Shown piece after piece: positions 53,831 through 62,339 of a stretch of 64,000 nucleotides of DNA (positions within the stretch are counted from its first letter, which is position 1; each line of letters starts with the position of its first letter). The translations under genes were made by a program, and so were the position numbers. The notes beneath the pieces were generated by a model. It saw nothing but the letters and a program-made list of their open reading frames with translations, was not told where the DNA came from and ran no database searches. This stretch comes from Sphingobacteriales bacterium (GTDB taxonomy: Bacteria > Bacteroidota > Bacteroidia > Chitinophagales > Chitinophagaceae), in assembly GCA_016200915.1 (NCBI GenBank), contig JACQDV010000002.1, forward strand, positions 186,001 to 250,000, written 5' to 3'.

Positions 53831-53844
53831 GTGCCAATTGGCAC
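53831..53844. promoter_or_regulatory. GTGCCAATTGGCAC palindrome with weak sigma-54-like element
   Basis: A perfect 14-bp palindrome. On the minus strand TTGGCACAGCCTTTTAT has a good -24 (TGGCAC) but a poor -12 (TTTA for TTGC), so sigma-54 use here is only possible. Confidence 0.35.
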
Positions 53845-53907
53845 GTAACTGAAATTCAGGATGTTAGATGAGAGTGTATCGACAGACTGTTCGCTTTCAA
53901 CACAACC

Positions 53908-53939
53908 AGTGTACGGTTTTGATACAATAGTGTACACTA
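53908..53939. promoter_or_regulatory. GTGTAC repeats, candidate enhancer for the ABC operon
   Basis: AGTGTAC at 53908-53914 and 53929-53935 are 21 bp apart. The second lies in the perfect 12-bp palindrome TAGTGTACACTA (53928-53939). GTGTACGG is shared with the inverted repeat at 30758. The position is about 75-95 bases upstream of the -24-like element at 53840. Confidence 0.45.
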
Positions 53940-54072
53940 TCATAATTTCATTAAAAATTCAATTACAGTTGCTTGTATTTATGGTATAATAATAGATATG
54001 CTTTGCAGTGACAAATAAAATTAATTTTAAAGCAGTTTTTTACAGAGTAAAGTTTTAAGTAAATTTGTTTTG

Positions 54073-54312
54073 ATGAAAGAAAACGCAGCACATATCAGTG
54101 ATTCGTATTTCAAGTTATTAAAAGACCTAAATACCGAAACCAAACTGGCCTTAATATCCCGGCTTTCGAAATCAGTTAAGAAACCTGTGTCACGCAAAAA
54201 TGATTCACTCAAAACTTTATTCGGCGCTTTAAAAATAAAAACATCTGCTGATAAGCTGATAAAACAGATAAAAAAATCAAGAACCTTTACCCGCAAGATT
54301 GAAGCGCTTTGA
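54073..54312 (+). CDS. VapB-like antitoxin of a type II toxin-antitoxin pair
   Basis: A 79-residue basic protein starting MKENAAHISDSYFKLLKDLN. The middle (TETKLALISRLSKSVKK) is helical, and the end SADKLIKQIKKSRTFTRKIE would wrap the toxin. The stop overlaps the next gene's TTG start. The DNA-binding class is not clear, and the call rests mostly on the coupled PIN toxin gene. Confidence 0.75.
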   Translation: MKENAAHISDSYFKLLKDLNTETKLALISRLSKSVKKPVSRKNDSLKTLFGALKIKTSADKLIKQIKKSRTFTRKIEAL

Positions 54313-54722
54313 AAAAATATCTTTTAGACACTAATATTTGTATTTATTTCCTTAAAGGACTTTACCGGCTTGATGAAAAAATTGAACAGGCCGGTCAATT
54401 CAATTGCTTTATTTCTGAAATTACCGTAGCAGAATTAAAGTTTGGCGCTGCTAACAGTGCTAAAGTAAAAGAAAATACAAAACTGTTTAATGCCTTTATC
54501 AATAAATTTACGGTGTTGCCAGTATATCCTGCTTTTAATCTATATGCGAGTGAAAAGGCAAGGTTGCGAAAAGCCGGCAAACCCATTGACGATTTTGATT
54601 TATTAATTGGCGCAACAGCCATCACCAATAAACTTATTTTAGTTACTAAAAATGTAAAGGATTTTGAACGCATGCAAAAAATTAAAATAAGAGACTGGAC
54701 GATAACTGATGTAAAACAATGA
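54309..54722 (+). CDS. vapC: VapC-like PIN-domain ribonuclease toxin
   Basis: A 137-residue PIN protein with the acidic residues in place: LLDTNICIYFLKG (Asp7), FISEITVAELKFGA (Glu), DDFDLLIGATAI (Asp) and a final LVTKNVKDFERM. VapC toxins cut tRNA or rRNA. The start is TTG at 54309, inside the antitoxin stop (TTGA overlap of 4 bases), giving translational coupling. It lies between the ABC operon's promoter region and the two-component genes; a link to them is not evident. Confidence 0.9.
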   Translation: MKKYLLDTNICIYFLKGLYRLDEKIEQAGQFNCFISEITVAELKFGAANSAKVKENTKLFNAFINKFTVLPVYPAFNLYASEKARLRKAGKPIDDFDLLIGATAITNKLILVTKNVKDFERMQKIKIRDWTITDVKQ

Positions 54723-54742
54723 ATGAGTAAAGTTGCAGTAAG

Positions 54743-56104
54743 ATGAATTTAAAGAACGCAAATATTTTAGTAGTAGATGATGATCCCGATGTTTTAACGG
54801 CCGTTCGTCTCTTATTAAAAACAGAAGTAAAGGAAGTAGTAACAGAAAAAAATCCGGAAAACCTCCGCTCCTTACTTACACAAAAGAAATTTGACCTGTT
54901 ATTGCTGGATATGAATTTCAACAGCAGTATCAATACCGGTAATGAAGGATTGTTCTGGCTAAGAAAAGTAAAAGAACTGGAACCCGCCATTGCTGTTATT
55001 ATGATTACCGCTTATGGCGATATTGATTTAGCGGTGAAATGTTTGAAAGAAGGTGCATCCGATTTTATTGTGAAACCATGGCATAATGAAAAACTCATCA
55101 GCACCATCACTGATCTTATCCGCAAAAAAGAAAGTGGTAAAGCTGCTATTTCTGTAAAAGCAGCACATGATTCCGTTATTGGCAAAACATTGCTGGGTGA
55201 AAGTGAGCCAATGGAAGAAATATTTTTAAAGATTGAAAAGATTGCTCCTACTGATGCGAACGTTTTAATATTAGGTGAGAATGGAACAGGGAAAGATTTG
55301 ATTGCACAGGCGATTCATCAAAAATCATTAAGAGCCAGCAAACCATTTATTAAAGTAGATGTGGGTGCATTGACAGAAACATTATTTGAAAGTGAATTGT
55401 TTGGTCATAAGAAAGGAGCCTTTACTGATGCAAGAGAAGACCGCATGGGAAGATTTGAAGCAGCGAATGGCGGCACGATGTTTTTAGATGAGATTGGAAA
55501 CATCACTTTACAACAACAGGCCAAACTGCTGAGTGTGCTGCAAAACCGCCAGGTAATGCGTTTGGGAAGTAATGAAGCAATTCCCATTGATATACGGCTG
55601 ATATGTGCCACCAATGTTCCGTTTGCTGAACTGGCTAATGAAAACCGTTTCCGCAAAGATTTAATTTACCGTATCAATACTGTAGAAATAACTGTGCCTC
55701 CATTAAGGAAAAGACCGGACGATATCGATTTGCTGGCCAAACATTTTATTAAACAGTATACAGATAAATATATTAAACCAACGATTCATATAGATGAGGA
55801 AGCATTGGATAAATTAAAGCGTTATCATTATCCAGGCAATGTACGGGAACTGCAGTACACTATTGAAAGAGCCGTGATAATGGTAGAAGGAGATGTGTTG
55901 CATGCAAAAGATTTAATTTTTTCACCTATTGAAACAGTGAGTGCCGAAGCGGATGAACCATCCGACCTCAAACTCAGCAGTATTGAAAAGAATACTATTT
56001 TAAAAGTGATAGAAAAACATAATGGCAACATCACTAAAGCTGCCAAAGAATTAGGCCTAACCCGAACAGCACTTTACAGAAGATTAAGCAAGTATGACAT
56101 TTAA
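54743..56104 (+). CDS. NtrC-type sigma-54-dependent response regulator
   Basis: A 453-residue protein: receiver domain (about 5-125, phospho-acceptor Asp56 in LLLLDMNF), AAA+ domain with Walker A GENGTGKD (178-185), a GAFTDA loop (225-230) and Walker B GGTMFLDEIG (243-252), and a Fis-type helix-turn-helix at the end (NITKAAKELGLTRTALYRRL). The loop differs from the usual GAFTGA that contacts sigma-54. It is encoded with the kinase at 56208 and divergent from the ABC operon, which has a sigma-54 promoter at 30695. It probably activates the efflux genes. Confidence 0.93.
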   Translation: MNLKNANILVVDDDPDVLTAVRLLLKTEVKEVVTEKNPENLRSLLTQKKFDLLLLDMNFNSSINTGNEGLFWLRKVKELEPAIAVIMITAYGDIDLAVKCLKEGASDFIVKPWHNEKLISTITDLIRKKESGKAAISVKAAHDSVIGKTLLGESEPMEEIFLKIEKIAPTDANVLILGENGTGKDLIAQAIHQKSLRASKPFIKVDVGALTETLFESELFGHKKGAFTDAREDRMGRFEAANGGTMFLDEIGNITLQQQAKLLSVLQNRQVMRLGSNEAIPIDIRLICATNVPFAELANENRFRKDLIYRINTVEITVPPLRKRPDDIDLLAKHFIKQYTDKYIKPTIHIDEEALDKLKRYHYPGNVRELQYTIERAVIMVEGDVLHAKDLIFSPIETVSAEADEPSDLKLSSIEKNTILKVIEKHNGNITKAAKELGLTRTALYRRLSKYDI

Positions 56105-56119
56105 AAAATAATAAATAAT

Positions 56120-56185
56120 GAACAGGGAATATCGAATAATGAAATAAAAGGTATTTTCAATTTGGTCCTTCGATATTCCTTGTTC
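56120..56185. repeat. 17-bp inverted repeat between regulator and kinase genes
   Basis: GAACAGGGAATATCGAA (56120-56136) faces TTCGATATTCCTTGTTC (56169-56185) with one mismatch. It is related in style to the GAATATCGAAT stretch near 28300. It may cause partial termination between the two genes. Confidence 0.65.
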
Positions 56186-56207
56186 CATATTCGATATTAG
56201 TTTACAC

Positions 56208-57545
56208 ATGCTCAAACGCTATCAAATATTGATCCTGGTAAGAATTATTATTCTTACAGCATTGCTGGGCAGCGCTGCTTTTTTATTGGCAAAAGGTTAT
56301 CATACTTTCATGTTTGCGGCATTAGCATTGGCAGTGGTTTCCGTGGTGGAATTATTTCGTTTTATCAGCAAGAACAATGAAGAGCTGGAGCAATTTGTTG
56401 AATCGGTTCATTACCGTGATTTCTCCCGTCACTTTGATGTGAAGCATGCACCCGAACCGGTAAAAGATTTGCGCAAAGGGTTTAATGAGATCAATAATAC
56501 CTTCAAATTAATTAGCCGGGAAAGAGAAACACAGTTTTTGTATTTGCAAAAAATACTGGAGTTGGTTGATACCGGTATTATTTCTTATGATGTAGCCAGT
56601 GGTGAAGTATCGTGGATGAATGAATCGTTTAAAAGAATGATGGGTATTCCTTATTTAAAAACGATTGACTCACTTGAAAGAAGGGATGAACAATTATACA
56701 AAGATATTGCTGCACTTAGAACAGGTGAACAAAAAGTAACCAAAGCAATTGGTGATAAAAACAGTTTTAAAGTGCTGATTGCTGCTTCTGCCTTTCAAAC
56801 GGAAGGAAAGATTTATAAACTGGTGGCTTTTCAAAACGTAAATGAAGCCTTGGATGAAAATGAAGCCGAAGCATGGAAAAAATTGCTGAGTGTGATGACA
56901 CATGAGATAATGAATTCCATTGCTCCTATTTCTTCTCTGGCTGATACATTAAAAAATCGTTTACAAAAATCAAGCAGTGATATACAAAACCCTGCAGCGG
57001 TAGAAGATTTGGAGTTAGGTATTGAAACAATAAGAAGAAGAAGTGAAGGTTTATTAAAATTTGCTGAAACTTACCGTAACCTCAACAAAATAACCAAGCC
57101 TAATGTAAAACGGGTGTATGTAAGGGATTTGTTTGAAAACCTGCATCGCTTAATGGAGCCAACCTTCAATGAAAAAAATATTGAACCGGAAATTATTTTA
57201 AAAGATCCTGATTTATCACTGGAACTGGACACCAACTTAATTGAGCAGGTATTAATCAATCTCGTTATAAACGCTATTGAAGCAGTGAAAGAAAAACCAG
57301 ATGCTAAAATTCAATTATCAGCTTATATCAATCCAAAAAATAGGGTGCTCATTAAAGTAGCCGACAACGGCAGTGGAATACCCGATGATGTGCTGGATAA
57401 AATTTTTATCCCATTCTTTAGTACAAGAAAAACCGGCAGCGGTATTGGTTTAAGTTTATGCAAACAAATTATGATGCTGCATAAAGGAACCATTAATGTT
57501 CAGAGTAAAGTTGGGGAAGGGACGGTGTTTACGTTGCAGTTTTAG
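56208..57545 (+). CDS. Sensor histidine kinase (NtrY-like)
   Basis: A 445-residue membrane kinase with two N-terminal helices (8-30 and 34-52), almost no periplasmic loop, a linker, a PAS-like domain (about 110-215), the H-box [20 protein letters not shown] (His232) and an ATPase domain ([39 protein letters not shown]). The tiny outer loop suggests it senses within the membrane or cytoplasm, as kinases that respond to envelope stress often do. It is encoded 103 bases after its regulator. Confidence 0.93.
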   Translation: MLKRYQILILVRIIILTALLGSAAFLLAKGYHTFMFAALALAVVSVVELFRFISKNNEELEQFVESVHYRDFSRHFDVKHAPEPVKDLRKGFNEINNTFKLISRERETQFLYLQKILELVDTGIISYDVASGEVSWMNESFKRMMGIPYLKTIDSLERRDEQLYKDIAALRTGEQKVTKAIGDKNSFKVLIAASAFQTEGKIYKLVAFQNVNEALDENEAEAWKKLLSVMTHEIMNSIAPISSLADTLKNRLQKSSSDIQNPAAVEDLELGIETIRRRSEGLLKFAETYRNLNKITKPNVKRVYVRDLFENLHRLMEPTFNEKNIEPEIILKDPDLSLELDTNLIEQVLINLVINAIEAVKEKPDAKIQLSAYINPKNRVLIKVADNGSGIPDDVLDKIFIPFFSTRKTGSGIGLSLCKQIMMLHKGTINVQSKVGEGTVFTLQF

Positions 57546-57552
57546 AATATAA

Positions 57553-57585
57553 AGACCTCACAGGTTTTAAAAACCTGTGAGGTCT
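57553..57585. repeat. Perfect 33-nt palindrome (16+1+16), TTAAA class
   Basis: Left arm 57553-57568 (AGACCTCACAGGTTTT), centre A, right arm 57570-57585. It lies between the converging kinase and TPM genes and may also serve as a terminator. Confidence 0.9.
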
Positions 57586-57592
57586 GCCGCTC

Positions 57593-58372
57593 TTACCAAT
57601 CCCCACCAGCACCACCGCCGCCAAAGCCTCCACCACCAAATCCACCAAAACCGCCGCCACCGGAGCTTCCACCTCCGCCCCAGCCGCCACCACCGCTACC
57701 AGAGCCCCATATTAAAGGCCATATTATACTTCCGTATCCTCTCCGGCTCATCATTCCTCCACCACCTCTGCGGTTATTAATTATTACGAGTATAATGATG
57801 AAGAGTATGATCCAGAAAAGAATTCCTTTGCCCGAACCGCCATCACCACGATTGCGGTAACCTTCCGGTGCTTTGTATTTTCCTGCTGCTGCTTTAATTA
57901 AAGCATTCACTCCATTATTAAATGCCCGATAATAATCCTGGCCTTTTAAATAAGGAATCACTTCATTATCTAAAATTTGTTTTGCCGTTATATCGGGAAT
58001 AGAACCTTCCAAACCATAACCCGTAGCAATAAAAACTTTTCTCCTTTTATTATCCGGGCTGCGGTAAACAATAAATACCACACCATTATTAAACTGCTTT
58101 CCACCTACACCCCATTTTCTTCCCAGCTCTACTGCATAATCATCAATATTATAATCGCCAATGTTATCAGTAGTATAAATTAATATTTGATTGGAAGTAC
58201 TGTCATCATAAGCTACCAGTTTTCTTTCCAATTCTTCCCGCTGCGATTCACTCAGCAAATGAATATTGTCATTCACCAGCCGTGGAGGATTAGGCGGATT
58301 AGGAATAATATCCTGCTGTGCTATGGCAGCAACGGTGAAAAGAAAAAATATAAGTGTGAGTAGTCGTTTCAT
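57593..58372 (-). CDS. TPM-domain membrane protein with glycine-rich tail
   Basis: A 259-residue protein with a signal peptide (MKRLLTLIFFLFTVAAIAQQ), a TPM domain (about 30-160; LVAYDDSTSNQILIYTTDNI, RKWGVGGKQFNNGVVFIVY), a membrane helix (ILFWIILFIIILVIINN) and a tail made almost only of Gly and Ser, ending FGGGGAGGDW. TPM proteins act at the membrane and in other species help photosystem repair or respiratory complexes; here only the LemA link is clear. It is the last gene of the LemA/TPM cluster. Confidence 0.88.
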   Translation of the reverse strand: MKRLLTLIFFLFTVAAIAQQDIIPNPPNPPRLVNDNIHLLSESQREELERKLVAYDDSTSNQILIYTTDNIGDYNIDDYAVELGRKWGVGGKQFNNGVVFIVYRSPDNKRRKVFIATGYGLEGSIPDITAKQILDNEVIPYLKGQDYYRAFNNGVNALIKAAAGKYKAPEGYRNRGDGGSGKGILFWIILFIIILVIINNRRGGGGMMSRRGYGSIIWPLIWGSGSGGGGWGGGGSSGGGGFGGFGGGGFGGGGAGGDW

Positions 58373-58394
58373 TAATTAAATCCTTTCTGAAAAA

Positions 58395-58856
58395 TCATTT
58401 TCCAAAAATTATATCGTCGGGTAACTCATTTTTGTCATCATCCGTGTAAGGGAAATGCTGGTGCAGTGCATTCCCGATTTCTGTTACCATACCAGCCAAA
58501 CCATCTCCATAATTCTGTCCTTTAAACAATTCAATCATCTTCGCTACTTCTGTTTGCCAGAATTTCTCTCCCACTTTCTGATGAATACCTTCATCACCAA
58601 ACACGGCCAGCTGTTTATCTTTTAATGCAATGTAAACCAGCACTCCGTTACGCTGTTCTGTTTTGTCCATCTTTAAGCCAAAGAAAATTTCTGCTGCTCT
58701 GTTCAAAGGATTTAAAAAACGGCAACGGCTTTCCACAAATACTCTTACCTCACCACTGGTTCTTTTTTCCGCCTGTCGTATGGCAGCAACAATCTGTTCT
58801 TTCTCTTTTTCGGAGAAAAAATCTTCTGACTTTCTGAATAATCCAAACCAGCTCAC
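58395..58856 (-). CDS. TPM-domain protein
   Basis: A 153-residue protein without signal peptide or membrane helix. FFSEKEKEQIVAAIRQAEKR and TSGEVRVFVESRC start the TPM domain, and NGVLVYIALKDKQLAVFGDE and GDGLAGMVTEIGNALHQHFP finish it. The start overlaps the LemA gene's stop by 4 bases. It is presumably a partner of the second TPM protein. Confidence 0.88.
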   Translation of the reverse strand: MSWFGLFRKSEDFFSEKEKEQIVAAIRQAEKRTSGEVRVFVESRCRFLNPLNRAAEIFFGLKMDKTEQRNGVLVYIALKDKQLAVFGDEGIHQKVGEKFWQTEVAKMIELFKGQNYGDGLAGMVTEIGNALHQHFPYTDDDKNELPDDIIFGK

Positions 58857-59443
58857 TTTGAAAAATTAAATTTTACTTCGGGTGATTTATCTGCACCAAT
58901 ATCTGCTTTAAATCCTGCTTTCTCTTTAAAACCAAACAATTTGGCCGCCAGGTTAGAAGGAAATTTTCTCACTGATTGATTGTATTGATTTACCTGTTCA
59001 TTAAAATCCTTACGGGATACTTTTATCCTTCGTTCCGTTCCTTCTAATTGTGTTTGCAAACCAATAAACGATTGGGTAGTTTTTAATTCCGGGTAAGCTT
59101 CCACCAAGGCAATCAAACGGTTCATTGTATTTGCCAGTTCTCCCTGTGCTTTTTCCTGTGCCGTGTAATTATCATAACTGGCGGTTCCGCCCAACAGTTG
59201 TGTTGCTTTTGCTCTGGCTTCAGCAATTTGTTCCAGCGTTTGCTTTTCAAAATTGGCAGAGCCCTGAACTATCGCCACAAGGTTCGGTACTAAATCCGTT
59301 CTGCGCTGATAATTGTTTTGCATTTCACTCCAGGCCAGTTTAACTGCTTCTTCTTTTTTTACAAAACCATTATAGGAAGTAATAAAGAAAATTACCAGTA
59401 CCAGTACTATTCCAAGCAAAATAAAAATCCCCTTCTTTCCCAT
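58853..59443 (-). CDS. lemA: LemA-family protein
   Basis: A 196-residue protein with one N-terminal helix (IFILLGIVLVLVIFFITSYN) and the LemA helical bundle (KEEAVKLAWSEMQNNYQRRT, DLVPNLVAIVQGSANFEKQT, AYPELKTTQSFIGLQTQLEG, NQYNQSVRKFPSNLAAKLFG). Its biological role is poorly known; LemA and TPM genes very often occur together. The previous gene, also lemA-like, is 11 bases upstream. Confidence 0.92.
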   Translation of the reverse strand: MGKKGIFILLGIVLVLVIFFITSYNGFVKKEEAVKLAWSEMQNNYQRRTDLVPNLVAIVQGSANFEKQTLEQIAEARAKATQLLGGTASYDNYTAQEKAQGELANTMNRLIALVEAYPELKTTQSFIGLQTQLEGTERRIKVSRKDFNEQVNQYNQSVRKFPSNLAAKLFGFKEKAGFKADIGADKSPEVKFNFSK

Positions 59444-59454
59444 TGATTAGAATT

Positions 59455-60057
59455 TTACTTCTTATCAAAATCAACTGCAGGAGCTTTATCACTTCCTTCA
59501 GCAGCTTTAAATCCTTCTTTTGCTTTAAAGCCAAACATGCCGGCAAACAGGTTCATCGGAAAAGAACGAACTTTTACATTGTATGTATTGATAGCCTCGT
59601 TGAAAATCTTACGGGAGTTTTTGATATTGTTCTCAATTCCCTCCAGTTGATTTTGCAATTGCTGGAAACCAGCTACTGCTTTCAGCTCAGGATATCTTTC
59701 TACAGTAACTAATAAACGGCTTAATGCACCGGACAATTCTGATTGTGCCTGTTCAAACTTGGCTAAGTTTTCTGGTGTAAGGTCTTCTGCTTTTAATTGT
59801 ATGGAAGTTGCTTTGGCTCTTGCTTCCACTACTTTGGTGAGTGTTTCCTGTTCAAAGTTGGCAGCGCCTTTTACGGTGTTCACTAAATTAGGAACAAGGT
59901 CGGCCCTGTTTTGATATTCTGTTTGTACGTTATTCCATGCTTTCTTTACGGCTTCGTCCTGTGTAACCAAACCGTTGTAACCGCTGCAGCCCCAGAAAAC
60001 AAAAATGAGAACAACAGCTAATAATCCGAGAGAAACAATGTTTTTACCGAGTTTCAT
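59455..60057 (-). CDS. LemA-family lipoprotein
   Basis: A 200-residue paralogue of the next gene, but with a lipobox-like FWGC (Cys24) after its hydrophobic start, so it is probably lipid-anchored. Conserved blocks are RADLVPNLVNTVKGAANFEQ, VERYPELKAVAGFQQLQNQL and NTYNVKVRSFPMNLFAGMFG. It is the first gene of the four-gene LemA/TPM cluster. Confidence 0.9.
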   Translation of the reverse strand: MKLGKNIVSLGLLAVVLIFVFWGCSGYNGLVTQDEAVKKAWNNVQTEYQNRADLVPNLVNTVKGAANFEQETLTKVVEARAKATSIQLKAEDLTPENLAKFEQAQSELSGALSRLLVTVERYPELKAVAGFQQLQNQLEGIENNIKNSRKIFNEAINTYNVKVRSFPMNLFAGMFGFKAKEGFKAAEGSDKAPAVDFDKK

Positions 60058-60358
60058 GGTTAATAAAATTTAGAGGACTAAAGGTAGTGGATTTCACTAT
60101 TCAGGCATATTATATTAGCGGAAACTCGGTAAGCCCTGCCCGGTTAACGGTTAACAGGGTTTTGCAGCCGGTGAAAATTGTAAGTTTTTGGGTAATTATG
60201 TCACCAGCGACAGAAAGTAATGGCGTCGGTTGTTGCGTCGCACACTTCATCGTTCCGTTTCCAATTGAGACTTATTAAGTCTTTCACTTTAATACACAGT
60301 AATACATTTCCTATTTTCCCTGTATCATTAGGGCCAGGCATATATACTACTAAATATT
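60058..60358. other. 301-bp spacer upstream of the LemA cluster
   Basis: No gene supported. It contains GTTAACGGTTAAC (about 60144) and a short copy of the TTGTTGCGTCGCAC sequence (about 60231) found near 29790. No clear promoter for the LemA genes was recognised. Confidence 0.4.
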
Positions 60359-60538
60359 TTAAGATGGATTGTATTCTTTGAGGATTCTTTTTTTTGAAGT
60401 GGCTGGATTTTCTTCAATTAGTTTTCCTTTTTCAATGTAACCAATGGTACCTGATGAGTTACTGCCCTTTTCCCAGATATACTTTTTAAAAGCCTTACTT
60501 AGTTCGGTGAAGTTGATATTTACCAGGTGGTTACTCAT
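60359..60538 (-). CDS. Small conserved-looking hypothetical protein
   Basis: A 59-residue frame starting MSNHLVNINFTELSKAFKKY, followed by WEKGSNSSGTIGYIEKGKLI and a basic end. The alternation of WEKG, a Y-E-KGKLIEENP turn and KRILKEY looks like a real short protein, perhaps an antitoxin-like or regulatory one. An upstream ATG (60583) adds a weak leader. Family not recognised. Confidence 0.5.
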   Translation of the reverse strand: MSNHLVNINFTELSKAFKKYIWEKGSNSSGTIGYIEKGKLIEENPATSKKRILKEYNPS

Positions 60539-60703
60539 AACATAAAGGTACATTTTTGTAATGATTGGAGAAAGCATATTCAAATAAAGGCACCAATAAT
60601 ATTTTTAGCTGCAACCCTATTGGAAACACCCTGCTAATTCGATGGTAAAAAAGCAATACTTTACAACAATAACTACCCAAAATAACGACCCCTATTTTTG
60701 AGC

Positions 60704-60711
60704 TATATTTG
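60704..60711 (+). promoter_or_regulatory. TAnnTTTG promoter element before the PLD nuclease gene
   Basis: TATATTTG, 19 bases before ATG 60731; a second fit TATTTTTG lies at 60693-60700. Because the start of transcription would fall near 60717, the ATG-equivalent at 60698 cannot be used, which supports 60731. Confidence 0.5.
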
Positions 60712-60730
60712 CCAAAACTTTAGCATCGTA

Positions 60731-61921
60731 ATGAATATTACACTTTTAGGACAGGGATTTGTAGCTACTTCACAACATTCAGTAGGCAATCACCTCATCA
60801 AGTTTTTTGCGGACAAGGATTTTCACACATTCACGGGAATTTCTGCTTTCGCAAGTCAGGCAGGCATTAGAGGACTTTCAAAACATTTCAAGACAGCCAA
60901 GAAGCATCTCAAAATTATTACAATTGTAACAGGCGTTGATCAGAAAGGAACTTCAAAGGAAGCACTTGAAGAACTTTTGGGTTTAGATATAAATGTCTTT
61001 GTTTTCTATCAACCAAGTATCACAATCTTTCATCCGAAAATTTACCTCTTTGAAGGTGAAGAAAAATCAGAACTCATTATCGGTTCTTCTAACCTCACTT
61101 CACAAGGCTTGTTCACAAATGTTGAGGCGTCATTGCTTGTAAGCATTGACAACAGCACTGAAGCCGACAGAAAAATTGTTGAGCAACTCAAAAATTATTT
61201 CAAAGGTATCTTTGACTTTTCAGACCCTAACTTGAAAAAGTTGAACAAGAAAATTATTGCTGACCTTGTGAAAGCGAAAGTTGTTCCGACTGAAGCAGAA
61301 CGCAAAGCAGCACAGGACAAAGCAGAGAAAGCCGAGAGAACAGAAACTGAAAACATCATCAGTAAAATATTTCCAAAGAGAGCAATCGCAAAAATTCCAA
61401 GCGAATTCAGAGGAGCAAGAAAACCAACAACCAAAACAATAGCAGCTACCGCTACTGTTGTTGGCAGTGTTACAGCTAAAGGTGATTTGGCTTGGCAGAA
61501 AATCAATATCCCCCGTTCCATTGCTCAACAAGTTCCAAATGGAACAGCTATAAGAGGTGTCATTGGACTGGGTGATGCTGGATTTAAAGTAGGCGGCAAA
61601 AAGGTTGATAGAAATTCCTATTTCAGAAATGATGTGTTTGGTAAACTTAAATGGACATTGAAACAACGCAAGAATAATTCTCCTTTGGAAGAAGCAGTTT
61701 GCGAATTTCATATTAAGATTCTTGGAAACGATTTAGGGAAACATGATTTGAGAATAAGTCATGACCCTGAAAGAGCATCAAATCAAAACAACATATTGAC
61801 CGACATTCATTGGGGAAGAACTCTTAATGCTTATCTCCGTGAAAACAGTATTGTCGGAAAGTCCTTGTTTCTTTATAAGCCGACTAAAGATTCTTCCACT
61901 TTCAGCATTGTAGTTGAGTAA
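60731..61921 (+). CDS. PLD-family restriction endonuclease (NgoFVII-like)
   Basis: A 396-residue protein. ITIFHPKIYLFEG (His101, Lys103) and IIGSSNLTSQGLFTNVEA (Asn121) are the HKD motif of phospholipase-D-type nucleases. A Lys/Glu-rich linker (about 180-205) follows, then a C-terminal part (LAWQKINIPRSIAQQVPNG, ILGNDLGKHDLRISHD) likely to bind DNA, as in NgoFVII/BfiI-type enzymes, which need no metal ion. The neighbouring controller and methyltransferase genes make a type II restriction role likely. Confidence 0.85.
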   Translation: MNITLLGQGFVATSQHSVGNHLIKFFADKDFHTFTGISAFASQAGIRGLSKHFKTAKKHLKIITIVTGVDQKGTSKEALEELLGLDINVFVFYQPSITIFHPKIYLFEGEEKSELIIGSSNLTSQGLFTNVEASLLVSIDNSTEADRKIVEQLKNYFKGIFDFSDPNLKKLNKKIIADLVKAKVVPTEAERKAAQDKAEKAERTETENIISKIFPKRAIAKIPSEFRGARKPTTKTIAATATVVGSVTAKGDLAWQKINIPRSIAQQVPNGTAIRGVIGLGDAGFKVGGKKVDRNSYFRNDVFGKLKWTLKQRKNNSPLEEAVCEFHIKILGNDLGKHDLRISHDPERASNQNNILTDIHWGRTLNAYLRENSIVGKSLFLYKPTKDSSTFSIVVE

Positions 61922-61968
61922 TTTCCTTTGAACTGACATTTGTTGAAAACTCTTTTTTAAAATAGTTC

Positions 61969-62015
61969 TTGTCAGTAAAGTTTAAGTCCCTACCTTTGGA
62001 CTGAAGTAGTCCAAA
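61969..62015 (+). promoter_or_regulatory. Promoter and operator of the controller-methyltransferase operon
   Basis: TTG (61969-61971), a 19-base spacer and TACCTTTG (61991-61998) form a complete Bacteroidota promoter. An inverted repeat with arms TTTGGACT (61995-62002) and AGTCCAAA (62008-62015) overlaps the -7 element and ends at the base before ATG 62016. A protein bound there would block the promoter, fitting control by the XRE protein encoded next. Confidence 0.7.
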
Positions 62016-62339
62016 ATGAAATTTGAAAAAACATTCGGCGATACGGTAAAAAAACTTCGTGAAGACAAAAACCTTCCTTTACGTGAAGTTGCAGAAGCAT
62101 TGAATATTGATACTTCAATGTTAGGAAAAATTGAGAAAAATAGTCGCAAACCCACAAAGCAAATAATTGAAAAATTTGCAAAATTATTCAAGGTTAGCAG
62201 TAAAGATTTGACAATTGCATTTCTTAGCGATGCTGTTGCATATCAAGTAATGGAGGAAGAAAATTTTTCCAGCGAAGTGTTCAAAGTTGCAGAGGAAAAA
62301 GTAGAGTATTTGAAAACTAAAAAGCCTCTTGACAAATGA
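62016..62339 (+). CDS. XRE-family helix-turn-helix protein, controller (C protein)-like
   Basis: A 107-residue DNA-binding protein. Residues 5-65 form the XRE helix-turn-helix (FGDTVKKLREDKNLPLREVA, LNIDTSMLGKIEKNSRKPTK). The helical C-terminus may make dimers. The gene overlaps the methyltransferase start by 4 bases (ATGA) and has an inverted repeat over its own promoter. This is the usual position and form of restriction-modification controller proteins, which delay nuclease expression. Confidence 0.85.
   Translation: MKFEKTFGDTVKKLREDKNLPLREVAEALNIDTSMLGKIEKNSRKPTKQIIEKFAKLFKVSSKDLTIAFLSDAVAYQVMEEENFSSEVFKVAEEKVEYLKTKKPLDK

Larger units (their letters stand above)
53676..54072. other. 397-bp divergent regulatory spacer
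   Basis: No gene. It contains, from the fusion-protein side outward, a hairpin (53744-53778), a palindrome with a -24-like GG element (53831-53844) and GTGTAC repeats (53908-53939). The last 100 bases before the antitoxin gene are AT-rich without a clear promoter. Confidence 0.55.

Noticed and set aside
53831-53844. Firm sigma-54 promoter for the fusion-protein gene
   Set aside because: Only the -24 half fits; the -12 half lacks GC, so it is listed as weak.
61195-61711. Minus-strand frames opposite the PLD nuclease gene
   Set aside because: They are antisense to a conserved gene; the Phe/Cys/Ser-rich translation is typical of reverse reading.
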